DNA of 64,000 bases, taken from contig NZ_JAABNR010000002.1 in assembly GCF_009925085.1 (NCBI RefSeq), positions 62,001 through 126,000 of the forward strand. The letters run 5' to 3'. This DNA is from Stagnihabitans tardus. GTDB lineage: Bacteria; Pseudomonadota; Alphaproteobacteria; Rhodobacterales; Rhodobacteraceae. Both the position numbers and the translations under genes were made by a program. The notes beneath the pieces are model-generated. The model saw only the letters and a list, made by a program, of their open reading frames with translations, did not search any database and had not been told where the DNA came from. Of the stretch, positions 8,658 to 17,025 are shown one piece after another (position 1 is the stretch's first letter; each line of letters starts with the position of its first letter).

Positions 8658-10801
8658 GCGATGCCCTCGAAGGTCAGGCTTTTCGCCGCGCGGCGGGATT
8701 GCAGCCAGGAGATGACGCGGGCGCGGAAAGCGGCCCAGCGGGATTCGGTGGCGGTTGGGTTGTGGACCACATCGGCGCGGTAGAACGAGGGGCAGAGGAC
8801 GGCGGCATCCGCGACCTCTCCGCAATTGCCGCAGCCGACGCAGCTTTGGTCGATGGAGGCGACGGGGTCGTCGCGCAGCGGGTCGTCCAGCCGTTTCACC
8901 GAGAGGGAGGGGCAGCCGGAAAGCCGGATACAGGCGTGGTCGCCGGTGCAGATATCCTCATCGACGCCGAAGCGCGGGGCCTCGATGCGGCGGCCCTCTT
9001 TGATCGCTGCGGCTTGCAGCGGCTTTTCGCGGCGCTGCTTGTTCAGCATGCATTCGGATGAGGCGACGATGACCTTGGGGCCCTTCACATCGGTGGTCAG
9101 CGCCTCGCGGATCGTGTCGCGCATCTTGGCCACGTCATAGGTGCGGTCGATCTGGCGGACCCAGTCGATGCCGATGCCTTTCAGCGCTTTCGATATCGGG
9201 TTCTTGGTGGCTTTGGAGGGGTTGCTTGCGCGCGAGGACATGATGTCCTGTCCCCCCGTCGCCGCCGAATAGTAGTTGTCGACGATGATGGCGACGCCAT
9301 CCGATTTGTTGAAGGCCATGTTGGTGAAGGAGGAACTCAAGCCGTTGTGCCAGAACCCCCCGTCCCCGATGATCGCCACGGGCCGCTTCTTGCCGCCGCC
9401 GTCGAAGGCGCCGTTCGCGGCGGGGCCGAGACCATAGCCCATGGTCGCGCCCCCGATCTCGAAGGGCGGAAGGGCGGCAAAGAGGTGGCAGCCGATGTCG
9501 GCGGCGATCTGGTGCTTGCCGAGCTCTTTTTCGACCAGCTTCATGGCGGCGAAGATCGGGCGCTCCGGGCAGCCGGTGCAGAAACCCGGCGGACGGATCG
9601 GGACGGTTTTCGACAGGTCGGGGATCTGCACCCGGTCCTGGTTCGGCGCGCGGATGGCGGCGGGCAGCATCCCCGGGGCGGCCTGGCGGATGAAGCCCTC
9701 GACCGCGTCCAGCATGACGCCGCCGGTATATTCGCCGGCCATGGGGAAGAGGCCCTTGCCGTGGAGCTTCACGCTGCTCCCGGCCCGGTAGAGGTAGCTC
9801 CCAAGCTGGGTCTCGATGAACTCGGGCTGGCCTTCTTCGACGACCAGGACGTTCTCCTTGCCCTCGCAGAAGCTAAGGAACTCCGACGAGATCAGGGGGT
9901 AAGTGACGTTCAGGACATAGATCGGGATATCGGTCTGCCCGTGGATATCGGCCAGCCCCAAGCGCTGCAAAGCCCGGATCAGGCCGTTATACATGCCGCC
10001 CTGGACGACGATGCCCAGGGGCGCATCCTTCGGCCCGAAGTGCTCGTTCAACCCCCGCGAAAGGATGAAGCGTTCAGCGGCGGGCCAGCGGTTCTTCACC
10101 TTGTCCTGCTCATGGGCAAAGGACATCGGCGGCAGGACCACGCGGGAGAAATCGCTGCGGGGATTGGCCACGGCCTCGGCCACGGTCAAGGTGGGCCTGC
10201 GGTTGTCGCGGGTCTGGAAGCTGCCGGTCACATGGCAGGACCGGATGCGGACCATCAGCATCACCGGGGTGTTGCTGGCCTCCGACAGGTCGAAGCCGTC
10301 AGACACCATCTTCACGATCGAGGGCAGGTTGGGGCGCGGGTCCAGAAGCCACATCTGCGCCTTCATCGCGAAGGGATGGGTGCGTTCCTGCATGATCGAG
10401 GCGCCCTCGCCGTAGTCCTCGCCCACGATGACCATGGCCCCGCCGGTCACGCCCGAGGAGGAGAGGTTCGCCAGGGCATCCGAGGCGACGTTGACCCCCA
10501 CCGGGCCCTTGAAGGTCACCGCCCCCCGGATCGGGTAATGGACCGAGGCCGCCAGCATGGCCGCCGCCGCTGCCTCATTCGCATTGGCCTCGTAGCGGAT
10601 GCCAAGCTCGCCCAGCAGGTCCTCGGCATCGGCCAGAACGTCCATCAGGTGGGAAATCGGCGCGCCCTGATAACCGCCGACATAGCCCACGCCCGATTCC
10701 AGAAGCGCCTTGGTGATGGCGAGGATCCCCTCTCCGGTGAAGGTCTGGCCCTCCCCCAGGCGCAGGTGTTCGACTTCGGCTTTGAAACTGCGTTCGGCCA
10801 T
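8654..10801 (-). CDS. iorA: Indolepyruvate:ferredoxin oxidoreductase alpha subunit
   Basis: A 715-residue thiamine-diphosphate and iron-sulfur enzyme, close to the usual IorA length. It has the 2-oxoacid oxidoreductase N-terminal domain (GGYQGAPISHLMD; VGEDYGEGASIMQERTH) and a cysteine-containing segment (FCTGCPERP). The thiamine site GDGGFWHNG...VDNYYSAATGGQ follows. The C-terminal ferredoxin-like part contains CxxxxxCxxxxxCP and CVGCGNC...CP. Together with IorB it makes aryl-acetyl-CoA from aryl pyruvates in the cytoplasm. It starts one base after the marR stop and overlaps iorB by four bases, so stoichiometric coupled translation is likely. Chemistry is firm; the physiological 2-oxo acid is not. 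Confidence 0.93.
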   Translation of the reverse strand: MAERSFKAEVEHLRLGEGQTFTGEGILAITKALLESGVGYVGGYQGAPISHLMDVLADAEDLLGELGIRYEANANEAAAAAMLAASVHYPIRGAVTFKGPVGVNVASDALANLSSSGVTGGAMVIVGEDYGEGASIMQERTHPFAMKAQMWLLDPRPNLPSIVKMVSDGFDLSEASNTPVMLMVRIRSCHVTGSFQTRDNRRPTLTVAEAVANPRSDFSRVVLPPMSFAHEQDKVKNRWPAAERFILSRGLNEHFGPKDAPLGIVVQGGMYNGLIRALQRLGLADIHGQTDIPIYVLNVTYPLISSEFLSFCEGKENVLVVEEGQPEFIETQLGSYLYRAGSSVKLHGKGLFPMAGEYTGGVMLDAVEGFIRQAAPGMLPAAIRAPNQDRVQIPDLSKTVPIRPPGFCTGCPERPIFAAMKLVEKELGKHQIAADIGCHLFAALPPFEIGGATMGYGLGPAANGAFDGGGKKRPVAIIGDGGFWHNGLSSSFTNMAFNKSDGVAIIVDNYYSAATGGQDIMSSRASNPSKATKNPISKALKGIGIDWVRQIDRTYDVAKMRDTIREALTTDVKGPKVIVASSECMLNKQRREKPLQAAAIKEGRRIEAPRFGVDEDICTGDHACIRLSGCPSLSVKRLDDPLRDDPVASIDQSCVGCGNCGEVADAAVLCPSFYRADVVHNPTATESRWAAFRARVISWLQSRRAAKSLTFEGIA

Positions 10802-10802
10802 G

Positions 10803-11282
10803 TCAGATCTCGTGCTTTCGAACGTTGGAGAGCATCTTTTGCAGCGTGCCCACAAAGGCGCGGCGCTCGTCTTCGTCGATGCCCTTGAACATGCGGCCAT
10901 GGGCTTCGGCCATGCGGGGCCAGAGGGTGGCAAAGGTCTCCCGCCCGGCTTCGGTGATATAGACGCGGGTGGCGCGGCTGTCGGCGGCATCGGATTCGCG
11001 CCGGACCATGCCGCCTTCGGACAACTGGTCCAGGGCGCGGGACAGGGTCGAGGGGTCGACAATGGCATAGATCGCCAGCTCGCGGATCAAGAGCCCGTCG
11101 TTGACCGACAGAACCGCCAGGGCCCGCATCTTGGGCGTGGTCAGGCCAAGGCTCGCCATCTCGTCGCGCAGGGCCGAGTTATAGCGCCCCATGATGCGGT
11201 TCATCAGGTAGGGCGCGTAGTTCATCAGGCCGATTTCGCCGAGGGTCTGGGGAAGATCGGGAAGGGGGCTTTGATCCGTCAT
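10803..11282 (-). CDS. MarR-family transcriptional regulator
   Basis: A 159-residue winged-helix regulator (LLIRELAIYAIVDPSTLSRALDQLSEGGMVRRESDAADSR is the DNA-reading region, about residues 63-103, ending in the wing DSR motif). It is embedded in the cyclase-oxidoreductase-ior operon. Its ATG overlaps the stop of the upstream oxidoreductase (ATGA) and its stop lies one base from iorA. MarR proteins in aromatic clusters are usually repressors released by a CoA ester or free acid. Candidate sites are the palindromes at 1888-1915 and 13750-13765. It probably autoregulates its operon, but the ligand is unknown. Confidence 0.92.
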   Translation of the reverse strand: MTDQSPLPDLPQTLGEIGLMNYAPYLMNRIMGRYNSALRDEMASLGLTTPKMRALAVLSVNDGLLIRELAIYAIVDPSTLSRALDQLSEGGMVRRESDAADSRATRVYITEAGRETFATLWPRMAEAHGRMFKGIDEDERRAFVGTLQKMLSNVRKHEI

Positions 11283-12832
11283 GCGCCCAGCCTCTTCGCC
11301 GCAAGGAAGCCCGAGCCGCCGCCAAGTCCCGGTCCCGGATGGGTCGAGGCGCCGATATGGGTGAAGCCGCGCAGGGCGTTGGTGCCATTGGTGGAATGGG
11401 CAAAGGGGCGGAAGATGAAGAACTGGTCGATCGAGCAAAGCCCGCCATAGGGGTCGCCGCCCACCAGGTTGATATTCCGCCGCTCAAGGTCCCTGGGCGA
11501 CAAAGCGGTCCGCGCGAGCTTGATCGCGTCCCAGTTGGCGATGTGCGGCTTCAGGATCGCCTCCAGCCGGTCCGCGAAACCCTCTTTCGCCTGGTCCCAA
11601 TCGGCGGGCAGGTCTCCGCCCGCGTCGCCCTTGATGACACGCGGAGCATCGGGGATTTGCAGCCAGAGGATATGTTGGCCTTCGGGCGCCCGCGTCGGGT
11701 CCAAGGCGGTCGGTTGGCCGACACAGATCGTGGGGGTCGCGGGGAAAAGCCCGCGCTCGGCCTCGTTGGCGGATTTGCTGACGGCGTCGATCCCGTCCGA
11801 AAGGTGGATCAGGGCGACCTTGTCCAGGCCCGGCGTCCGCCACTGGGGAGCGCCCGACAGCGCGTAATGCAGTTGGAAATTGCCGCGCCCGTGGCGGAAA
11901 TGCTGCGCAGCATTTCGGTCCTCGGGCAGGTTCACGTCGAGCAGAAGCCGGGTCATCAACTGGCCCGGCGCGACCGAGGCAAGCACCGACTTCGCGGCGA
12001 TCTGCGTGCCATCGGTCAGCTGCACGCCGGTCACGCGGCCATCTTTCACCGTGATACGGTCGACATCCGCCTTGCAGCGGATCTCTCCGCCATGGGCCTC
12101 GATCAGGGCGCGGAAGGCGGCCACGCCGGCACCCGAGCCGCCCTTCAGGATCGGCGCGCCTGCGGCCTCCAGGGCAAAGGCGATGACCTTTCCCATCTGG
12201 CCGGAATATGTGCTTTCAGGCGTCAAGCCGCAATGCAGGACCCAAGGGGCGTAAAGCGCCTGGGTCAGGGGGTTTTGGTAGCCCGTCTCAAGCCAGCCGC
12301 GCGCGGGCGTCAGCGCCTGGCCGAACCAGGTGGCAAGGCCGCGCAAACCGCGACGGCGGACCTGTCCCCAGAGCAGTTTCGCCGTGGGCCAGGACCAGAG
12401 CGAGCCTCCGAGAAGGCCGAAAAGGAAGGGCGCATCGGCCTCGATGCCGCCCACATCGGCGGCATGTTGCTGGCCGTCGCCCTTGGCCAAGGCGTCGAAG
12501 GCCGCGATATTCGCCGCCCGGTCGGTGGTCAGCACCAAGGCCGTCCCATCCGGCCGCAGGACTGCCGTCGGATGCGGCGTGTGGCAGTATTCGAAGCCAT
12601 GCCTGGCCAGGTGGGGGCCAAGCGCTGCCCCCGCCGGAGAGGTCATGAACAGCACCCAGGTCGCCGCCATCACGTCATGGCGGAACCCCGGCAGGGTGAT
12701 TTCCTCGGTGGCAAGGCAGCCGCCCGCGACCGCCTCGCGCTCGAGGATCAGCACGCGTTCGCCCTTCAGCGCCAAGAGCGCTCCCGCGACCAGGCCGTTG
12801 ATGCCGCTTCCAATGATGACGTGATCGACCAT
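11279..12832 (-). CDS. PYROXD2-like NAD(P)/FAD-dependent oxidoreductase, copy A
   Basis: A 517-residue flavoprotein of the phytoene-desaturase-like COG1233 group. The N-terminal FAD motif is GSGINGLVAGALLALKG, followed by the acidic strand ILERE and GG; the C-terminal flavin motif is GASTHPGPGLGGGSG. It is not a carotenoid enzyme despite the nearby photosynthesis cluster: it lacks CrtI/CrtD features and sits in a catabolic operon. It is a paralogue of the gene at 13793-15349, and both share landmarks such as GQPTALDP/GQPTVFDP and NLVGGD/NLIGGD. The two flank the cyclase gene and a bidirectional promoter. It overlaps marR by four bases. Substrate unknown. Confidence 0.85.
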   Translation of the reverse strand: MVDHVIIGSGINGLVAGALLALKGERVLILEREAVAGGCLATEEITLPGFRHDVMAATWVLFMTSPAGAALGPHLARHGFEYCHTPHPTAVLRPDGTALVLTTDRAANIAAFDALAKGDGQQHAADVGGIEADAPFLFGLLGGSLWSWPTAKLLWGQVRRRGLRGLATWFGQALTPARGWLETGYQNPLTQALYAPWVLHCGLTPESTYSGQMGKVIAFALEAAGAPILKGGSGAGVAAFRALIEAHGGEIRCKADVDRITVKDGRVTGVQLTDGTQIAAKSVLASVAPGQLMTRLLLDVNLPEDRNAAQHFRHGRGNFQLHYALSGAPQWRTPGLDKVALIHLSDGIDAVSKSANEAERGLFPATPTICVGQPTALDPTRAPEGQHILWLQIPDAPRVIKGDAGGDLPADWDQAKEGFADRLEAILKPHIANWDAIKLARTALSPRDLERRNINLVGGDPYGGLCSIDQFFIFRPFAHSTNGTNALRGFTHIGASTHPGPGLGGGSGFLAAKRLGA

Positions 12833-12875
12833 GGGACCTCCGAAGGGTTTGGGCGGCCCGAAGGCCGCCCGTCAG

Positions 12876-13664
12876 TCAGCGCGCGACGAGGGCCAGCGCC
12901 CGGATCGGCGAGCCGGTGCCGTTCTTGATCTTCAAGGGCGCGGCGATCAGGATGGCGCCCTTGGGGGGCAGGCGGTCGAGGTTGGCAAGGCTTGCCAGCC
13001 CGTAGCAGTTGTTCTTGTGCAGAAGGTTATGCGCCGGGAAGGGAGGCGTCATCCCGCCCGCCTGGCCCGCATCGGTGCCGATGCACTGCGAGCCCCAACC
13101 CACGATGCCCTTCGACAGCAGGTATTCGATCACCTCCGCCGTCGGCCCCGGGGTATGCGGGCCCGTCGCGTCGGCGTTCAGGAACAGGGCCTCGTCATGG
13201 CTCCGCTTGTCCCAGTCGCTGCGCAGCACGACCCACTCGCCCGCATTGATCGCGCCATGCTTGGCCTCCCAGGCCTTGACGTGGTCGATGGTCAAAAGGA
13301 AGTCCGGGTTCGCCGCACATTCCGCCGCGAAATCCAGCACATTGACCGGGGCGACCAGCCGCTGCACCGGCAGCGTGTCGGTATAGCCATCGGCATAATC
13401 CTTGCCGGTGATCCAGTGGTGCGGCGCGTCGAAGTGCGTGCCCGAATGCTCACCGACCTTCAGCCAGTTCCAGGCCCAGAACGGCCCGTCCTGGTCATAT
13501 TCGCTGATCCGGTGGATCTCGATGGCCGGGGTGTCCTTGGCGAAATCGGGGGGCAGCTTCAGAAGCGGCGTCTCCGGCCCCAGAACCCCGGTGCAATCCA
13601 CCACCTCGACCCCGCCCGAGGCCAGCATCCCCGCAAGCGAGGCCAGAACATTGGCTGACGTCAT
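12876..13664 (-). CDS. Cyclase-family metal-dependent hydrolase (kynurenine formamidase / isatin hydrolase-like)
   Basis: A 262-residue member of the cyclase superfamily, identified by the metal-binding motif HSGTHFDAPHH (about residues 73-83). The second half carries GSQCIGTDAGQ and PAHNLLHKNN. This fold hydrolyses amide or lactam bonds in kynurenine formamidase and isatin hydrolase, both of which lead towards anthranilate. Since a 2-aminobenzoyl-CoA-type enzyme and indolepyruvate oxidoreductase are neighbours, an indole-derived amide is a reasonable guess, but sequence alone does not decide. It is the first gene of the minus-strand operon and reads away from the shared promoter region. Confidence 0.82.
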   Translation of the reverse strand: MTSANVLASLAGMLASGGVEVVDCTGVLGPETPLLKLPPDFAKDTPAIEIHRISEYDQDGPFWAWNWLKVGEHSGTHFDAPHHWITGKDYADGYTDTLPVQRLVAPVNVLDFAAECAANPDFLLTIDHVKAWEAKHGAINAGEWVVLRSDWDKRSHDEALFLNADATGPHTPGPTAEVIEYLLSKGIVGWGSQCIGTDAGQAGGMTPPFPAHNLLHKNNCYGLASLANLDRLPPKGAILIAAPLKIKNGTGSPIRALALVAR

Positions 13665-13749
13665 GATACTCTCCCAGTTGGCCGGTTTGCCCGGCGGTCA
13701 TGATCTTCCGCCCCGAAGCGGCGGCGATAGAATCATGCTAGACAGATTT

Positions 13750-13765
13750 AAATGCATTTGCAAAT
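13750..13765. promoter_or_regulatory. Overlapping AT-rich palindromes in a bidirectional promoter region
   Basis: AAATGCATTT (13750-13759) and ATTTGCAAAT (13756-13765) are perfect 10-bp palindromes sharing four bases. They lie 28 bp before the ATG at 13793 and 86 bp before the divergent start at 13664, and are clearly AT-rich in a GC-rich context. The position fits an operator or promoter core shared by the cyclase-ior operon and the plus-strand oxidoreductase-transporter genes. The regulator could be the MarR protein of the same operon; the sequence differs from the 1888-1915 site, so this is uncertain. Confidence 0.45.
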
Positions 13766-13792
13766 ATCCTTGAAGCAAGAGACGAGGGCATT

Positions 13793-15349
13793 ATGGCGAA
13801 CCAGTTCGATGCGGTTCTGATCGGGGCAGGGGTGAACAGCCTTGCCTGTGCCTTGCACCTGTCAGCCAAGGGCTGGAAGGTCGCCGTCTATGAGGGGGCC
13901 GCCGTTCCCGGAGGGGCCGTGAAGACCGGGGAATACACGCGTCCCGGCTTCCGCCATGATTGGGCGGCGATGAACCTGTCACTTTTCGCCGGGAGCCCAT
14001 TTTTCAAGGAATATGGCGAGGAATTGGGCAAACACGGCTGCGGTTTCGTGCCGGTGAACCGGCCCTTTGCCTCGTCTTTCCCGGATGGCTCCTGGGTCGG
14101 GGTCTCCACCGACATGACCGAGACCCTGGAGGCGATTCGCGCCCTGAGCGCGGAAGATGCCGCGACCTGGGAGCGGCTCGTGGGCGGATTCGGGGCCGAG
14201 GCGCCGCATCTCTTCGGTCTTTTGGGCGCGAAGATGAAATTCCGTGCGATTGCATCTTTCATGTTCAAAACACTTCGCGCGAAAGGCGTGGCCGGAAGCC
14301 TTGATTTCGCCCGCTTCCTGGCGATGTCGCCCCGCCAATGGCTGACCCTGACCTTCCGCGAACCGAAAGTGCGGGCCCTGCTCGCCGCCTGGGGGATGCA
14401 TCTGGATTTCGCCCCCGATGTGGCGGGCGGGGCGATGTTTCCTTACCTGGAGGGTATGGCCGGGCAGGCTTTCGGGATGGCCTTGGGCGCAGGCGGTGCC
14501 GATACCGTGACGCGCGCCCTGGTGGAAGCGATCCGGGCGCGGGGTGGCCTGGTGGAAACCGGCATTCGGGTGACAGAGGTGACCAAGGCCGGAGGTCGCG
14601 CCTCTGGCGTGGTGCTGGCCGATGGGCGCCGGGTCGCGGCGAAAGAGGTCATCGCGGGGGTGGCGCCCTCGGCCTTGCCTCGTCTGGTCGCGACGACGCC
14701 CGATTTCGACGCCAAGATGAAGGGCTTCGCCCATGCGCCGGGGACCCTGATGATCCACCTTGCGCTGAGCGGCTTGCCCGACTGGTGGGCCGAGGCCTTG
14801 AAGCGTTTCGCCTATGTCCATCTGGCGCCCTCCCTCGACCAGATGGCCGCGACCTATGCGCAGGCCATGGCGGGACTTCTGCCATCGGAACCCGTGCTGG
14901 TGGTGGGCCAGCCGACGGTCTTTGACCCTTCCCGCGCGCCGGAGGGGGCGGCGACCTTGTGGGTCCAGGTGCGTATGGCGCCCGGAGAGATCAAGGGCGA
15001 CGCCAAGGGAGAGATCGCGGCCAGGGATTGGGCCCAGGCGGCGGAACCCTTTGCCGCCCGCGCCCTGGATATCCTGGAGGCCCATGCCCCTGGCACCCGC
15101 GCCAAGATCCTCGGCCAACGCATCGTCACGCCCTTGGAGCTGGAGGCCGACAACCCCAACCTCATTGGCGGAGACCAGGTCTGCGGCAGCCATCACCTGG
15201 CGCAGAACTTCCTTTTCCGACCCGCGCGCGGCCATGCGGACGGGTCAACGCCTCTGCCCGGCCTTCATCTGACCGGGGCCGCCGTCTGGCCCGGTGCCGG
15301 GACCGGGGCAGGGGCCGGATACCTCTTGGCGCAGAAACTGAGCCGATAA
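13793..15349 (+). CDS. PYROXD2-like NAD(P)/FAD-dependent oxidoreductase, copy B
   Basis: A 518-residue paralogue of the 11279-12832 product. It has the FAD motif GAGVNSLACALHLSAKG at the N-terminus and GAAVWPGAGTGAGAGY at the C-terminus. It belongs to the same COG1233/PYROXD2-like group and likely oxidises or isomerises a small aromatic or alicyclic compound; the reaction is not established for this group. It is divergent from the cyclase-ior operon and precedes the peptide-type transporter by 32 bp, so it is probably cotranscribed with the binding protein. Having two related copies face each other suggests either successive steps or a two-subunit enzyme. Confidence 0.85.
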   Translation: MANQFDAVLIGAGVNSLACALHLSAKGWKVAVYEGAAVPGGAVKTGEYTRPGFRHDWAAMNLSLFAGSPFFKEYGEELGKHGCGFVPVNRPFASSFPDGSWVGVSTDMTETLEAIRALSAEDAATWERLVGGFGAEAPHLFGLLGAKMKFRAIASFMFKTLRAKGVAGSLDFARFLAMSPRQWLTLTFREPKVRALLAAWGMHLDFAPDVAGGAMFPYLEGMAGQAFGMALGAGGADTVTRALVEAIRARGGLVETGIRVTEVTKAGGRASGVVLADGRRVAAKEVIAGVAPSALPRLVATTPDFDAKMKGFAHAPGTLMIHLALSGLPDWWAEALKRFAYVHLAPSLDQMAATYAQAMAGLLPSEPVLVVGQPTVFDPSRAPEGAATLWVQVRMAPGEIKGDAKGEIAARDWAQAAEPFAARALDILEAHAPGTRAKILGQRIVTPLELEADNPNLIGGDQVCGSHHLAQNFLFRPARGHADGSTPLPGLHLTGAAVWPGAGTGAGAGYLLAQKLSR

Positions 15350-15381
15350 CGAACGACCAACAACAAACGACAGGGATAATC

Positions 15382-16905
15382 ATGAACCTCAACCGCCGGA
15401 GCCTTTTGCAGCTCTCCACCGCCGCCGTGGCGATGGGGGCTTTCACCCTGCCCGCCCGCGCGCAGGCCATCGAAGAGCTGGTCATCGCCTACAACGTCTC
15501 GTTGCCGTCATGGGACCCGACGACCGGGCCAAGCGCGGTGAACCCGACGATCCAAGGCCTGTATCAGTCGGTATTTGACCAGTACATCCTGCAACAGCCC
15601 GACCTGAAGCCCGCGCCCGGCCTTCTGACCGAATGGGGCTGGAACGAGGACAAGACCCAGGTCTGGATGACCGTGCGTGAGGGCGTCACCTGGCACGACG
15701 GCTCGCCCTTTACGGCGGAAGACGTGGCCTGGTCGCTTGCCCGCGTCGCCAAGCCCGAGACCGGCAGCCCGATCCAGTTCGTCTGGGGGACGCTGGCCAA
15801 TCACCGCGTCGAGGGCAACAAGGTCATCGCCGATGTCGCGCAGTTCGATCCCACGATCTTCAAGTGGATGTATTTCCTGACCGGTTACGTCCTGCCGAAA
15901 GCCTATTACGAGAAGGTCGGCGCCGAGGGCTTTGAGGCCGCCCCCATCGGTACCGGCCCCTATATGGTCGAGAAGTTCGAGCGCAATGCCTTCGTGCGGC
16001 TGAAGGCCAATGCGAATTACTGGGGCGGCAAGCCCGATTTCGACACGGTGACGATCAAATTCGTCCCCGATGCGGCGGCGCGCGTGGCGGAAGTCGAATC
16101 CGGCAACTCTCATGTGACGCTGGAAATGCCCTACGAGGAATTCAACCGGCTGAAGGGCGGGCCGCTGGCGGGAGTCTCGGCGCCGATTTCCGATATCGGG
16201 ATGATTTTCCTCAACGATATCGACGCGATGCTGGACCCCAATGTCCGCAAGGCGGCGCTGATCTCGATCGACAAGCAGGCGATCATCGACCGGCTTCTGG
16301 GCGGCTATGGCGTCAAGATCGACACGCTGGAAACGCCGCAATACGACGCCTATGACCCCTCGATCACCACGGAATACAACCCCGAGAAGGCGGTCGAACT
16401 GCTCGCGGCCTCGGGCTTCTCGGTCGACAATCCGGTCAAGTTCAAGATCCAGACCACCAAGGGCTTCAAGCCCAAGGATTACGAGATGATCCAGGCCATC
16501 GTGGGCCTGTGGCGCAAGGTGGGGATCGAGGCGGAAATCGAGGTCTATGAGATCGCGAAACATTACGAGCTGCGGGCGGCGGATCAGCTGGCTCCGGCGG
16601 CCTTCTACAACTGGGGGAACTCGGTGGGCGATCCGACGACCTCCACGGGCTTTGCGATGTTCGGGCCGAGCCCGCATTCGGTCTGGGACGGCAAGGATCT
16701 GATCGACATGATCGGGCCGCTCTGGGGCGAGAAGGACGAGGCCAAGCGGATCGAGGGCTGGAAGGCCGTGGACCGCTATATCGCCGAAAACGCCCTGGTG
16801 ATCCCGCTGCTGCAATATGTCCAGCCGATCCTGCATGCGCCGGGCGTCGTGGTGACGCCCCATGCCTCGGGGGCGCTGTTGCCGCATCTGATGAAGCGGG
16901 CGTAA
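15382..16905 (+). CDS. ABC transporter substrate-binding protein, family 5 (peptide/oligopeptide type)
   Basis: A 507-residue periplasmic solute-binding protein. The N-terminus MNLNRRSLLQLS...ARAQA is a twin-arginine-type signal (RR at residues 5-6) ending in an AxA cleavage site near residue 29. The body matches the SBP_bac_5 family (TVREGVTWHDGSPFTAEDVAWSL). It captures the substrate for the two permeases and two ATPases encoded just downstream. The start is set by the signal peptide; a longer frame would overlap the preceding gene. A hairpin after its stop may trim downstream expression so that the binding protein is made in excess. Ligand unknown; peptides or aminoacyl-aromatic conjugates are possible given the amidohydrolase at 20580-21995. 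Confidence 0.93.
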   Translation: MNLNRRSLLQLSTAAVAMGAFTLPARAQAIEELVIAYNVSLPSWDPTTGPSAVNPTIQGLYQSVFDQYILQQPDLKPAPGLLTEWGWNEDKTQVWMTVREGVTWHDGSPFTAEDVAWSLARVAKPETGSPIQFVWGTLANHRVEGNKVIADVAQFDPTIFKWMYFLTGYVLPKAYYEKVGAEGFEAAPIGTGPYMVEKFERNAFVRLKANANYWGGKPDFDTVTIKFVPDAAARVAEVESGNSHVTLEMPYEEFNRLKGGPLAGVSAPISDIGMIFLNDIDAMLDPNVRKAALISIDKQAIIDRLLGGYGVKIDTLETPQYDAYDPSITTEYNPEKAVELLAASGFSVDNPVKFKIQTTKGFKPKDYEMIQAIVGLWRKVGIEAEIEVYEIAKHYELRAADQLAPAAFYNWGNSVGDPTTSTGFAMFGPSPHSVWDGKDLIDMIGPLWGEKDEAKRIEGWKAVDRYIAENALVIPLLQYVQPILHAPGVVVTPHASGALLPHLMKRA

Positions 16906-16914
16906 TCGGGAAAC

Positions 16915-16973
16915 CCGGGGAGGCTTTGCGCCTCCCCGGACCCCTCCGCAGGATATTTGGATCAGTATGAAAG
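16915..16973 (+). repeat. Hairpin plus conserved tail, dispersed intergenic element (copy 1)
   Basis: A perfect stem CCGGGGAGGC (16915-16924) / GCCTCCCCGG (16930-16939) with loop TTTGC is followed by a tail containing GACCCC, GGATATTTGG and TGAAAG. The same arrangement recurs on the minus strand at 63903-63958, with a different stem but a closely matching tail. It sits right after the binding-protein gene, where it may act as terminator or processing site. I recall tails of this kind after genes in other Rhodobacteraceae, but that is memory rather than a search result. Confidence 0.6.
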
Positions 16974-17025
16974 AGGGGGCGGCGGGCCGGGGTAACCTTT
17001 GGCGCGCGCCCTCATATGAGGCCTC

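Noticed and set aside
13756-13770. A third copy of the GGATATTTGG tail element (minus strand GGATATTTGCAAATG)
   Set aside because: Only part of the tail matches and no GC-rich hairpin or gene end precedes it; it is better read as part of the palindromic promoter region.
11279-15349. Carotenoid desaturases (crtI/crtD) near the photosynthesis cluster
   Set aside because: Both flavoproteins share the fold but have PYROXD2-type landmarks and a catabolic neighbourhood; crt genes are not in this window.
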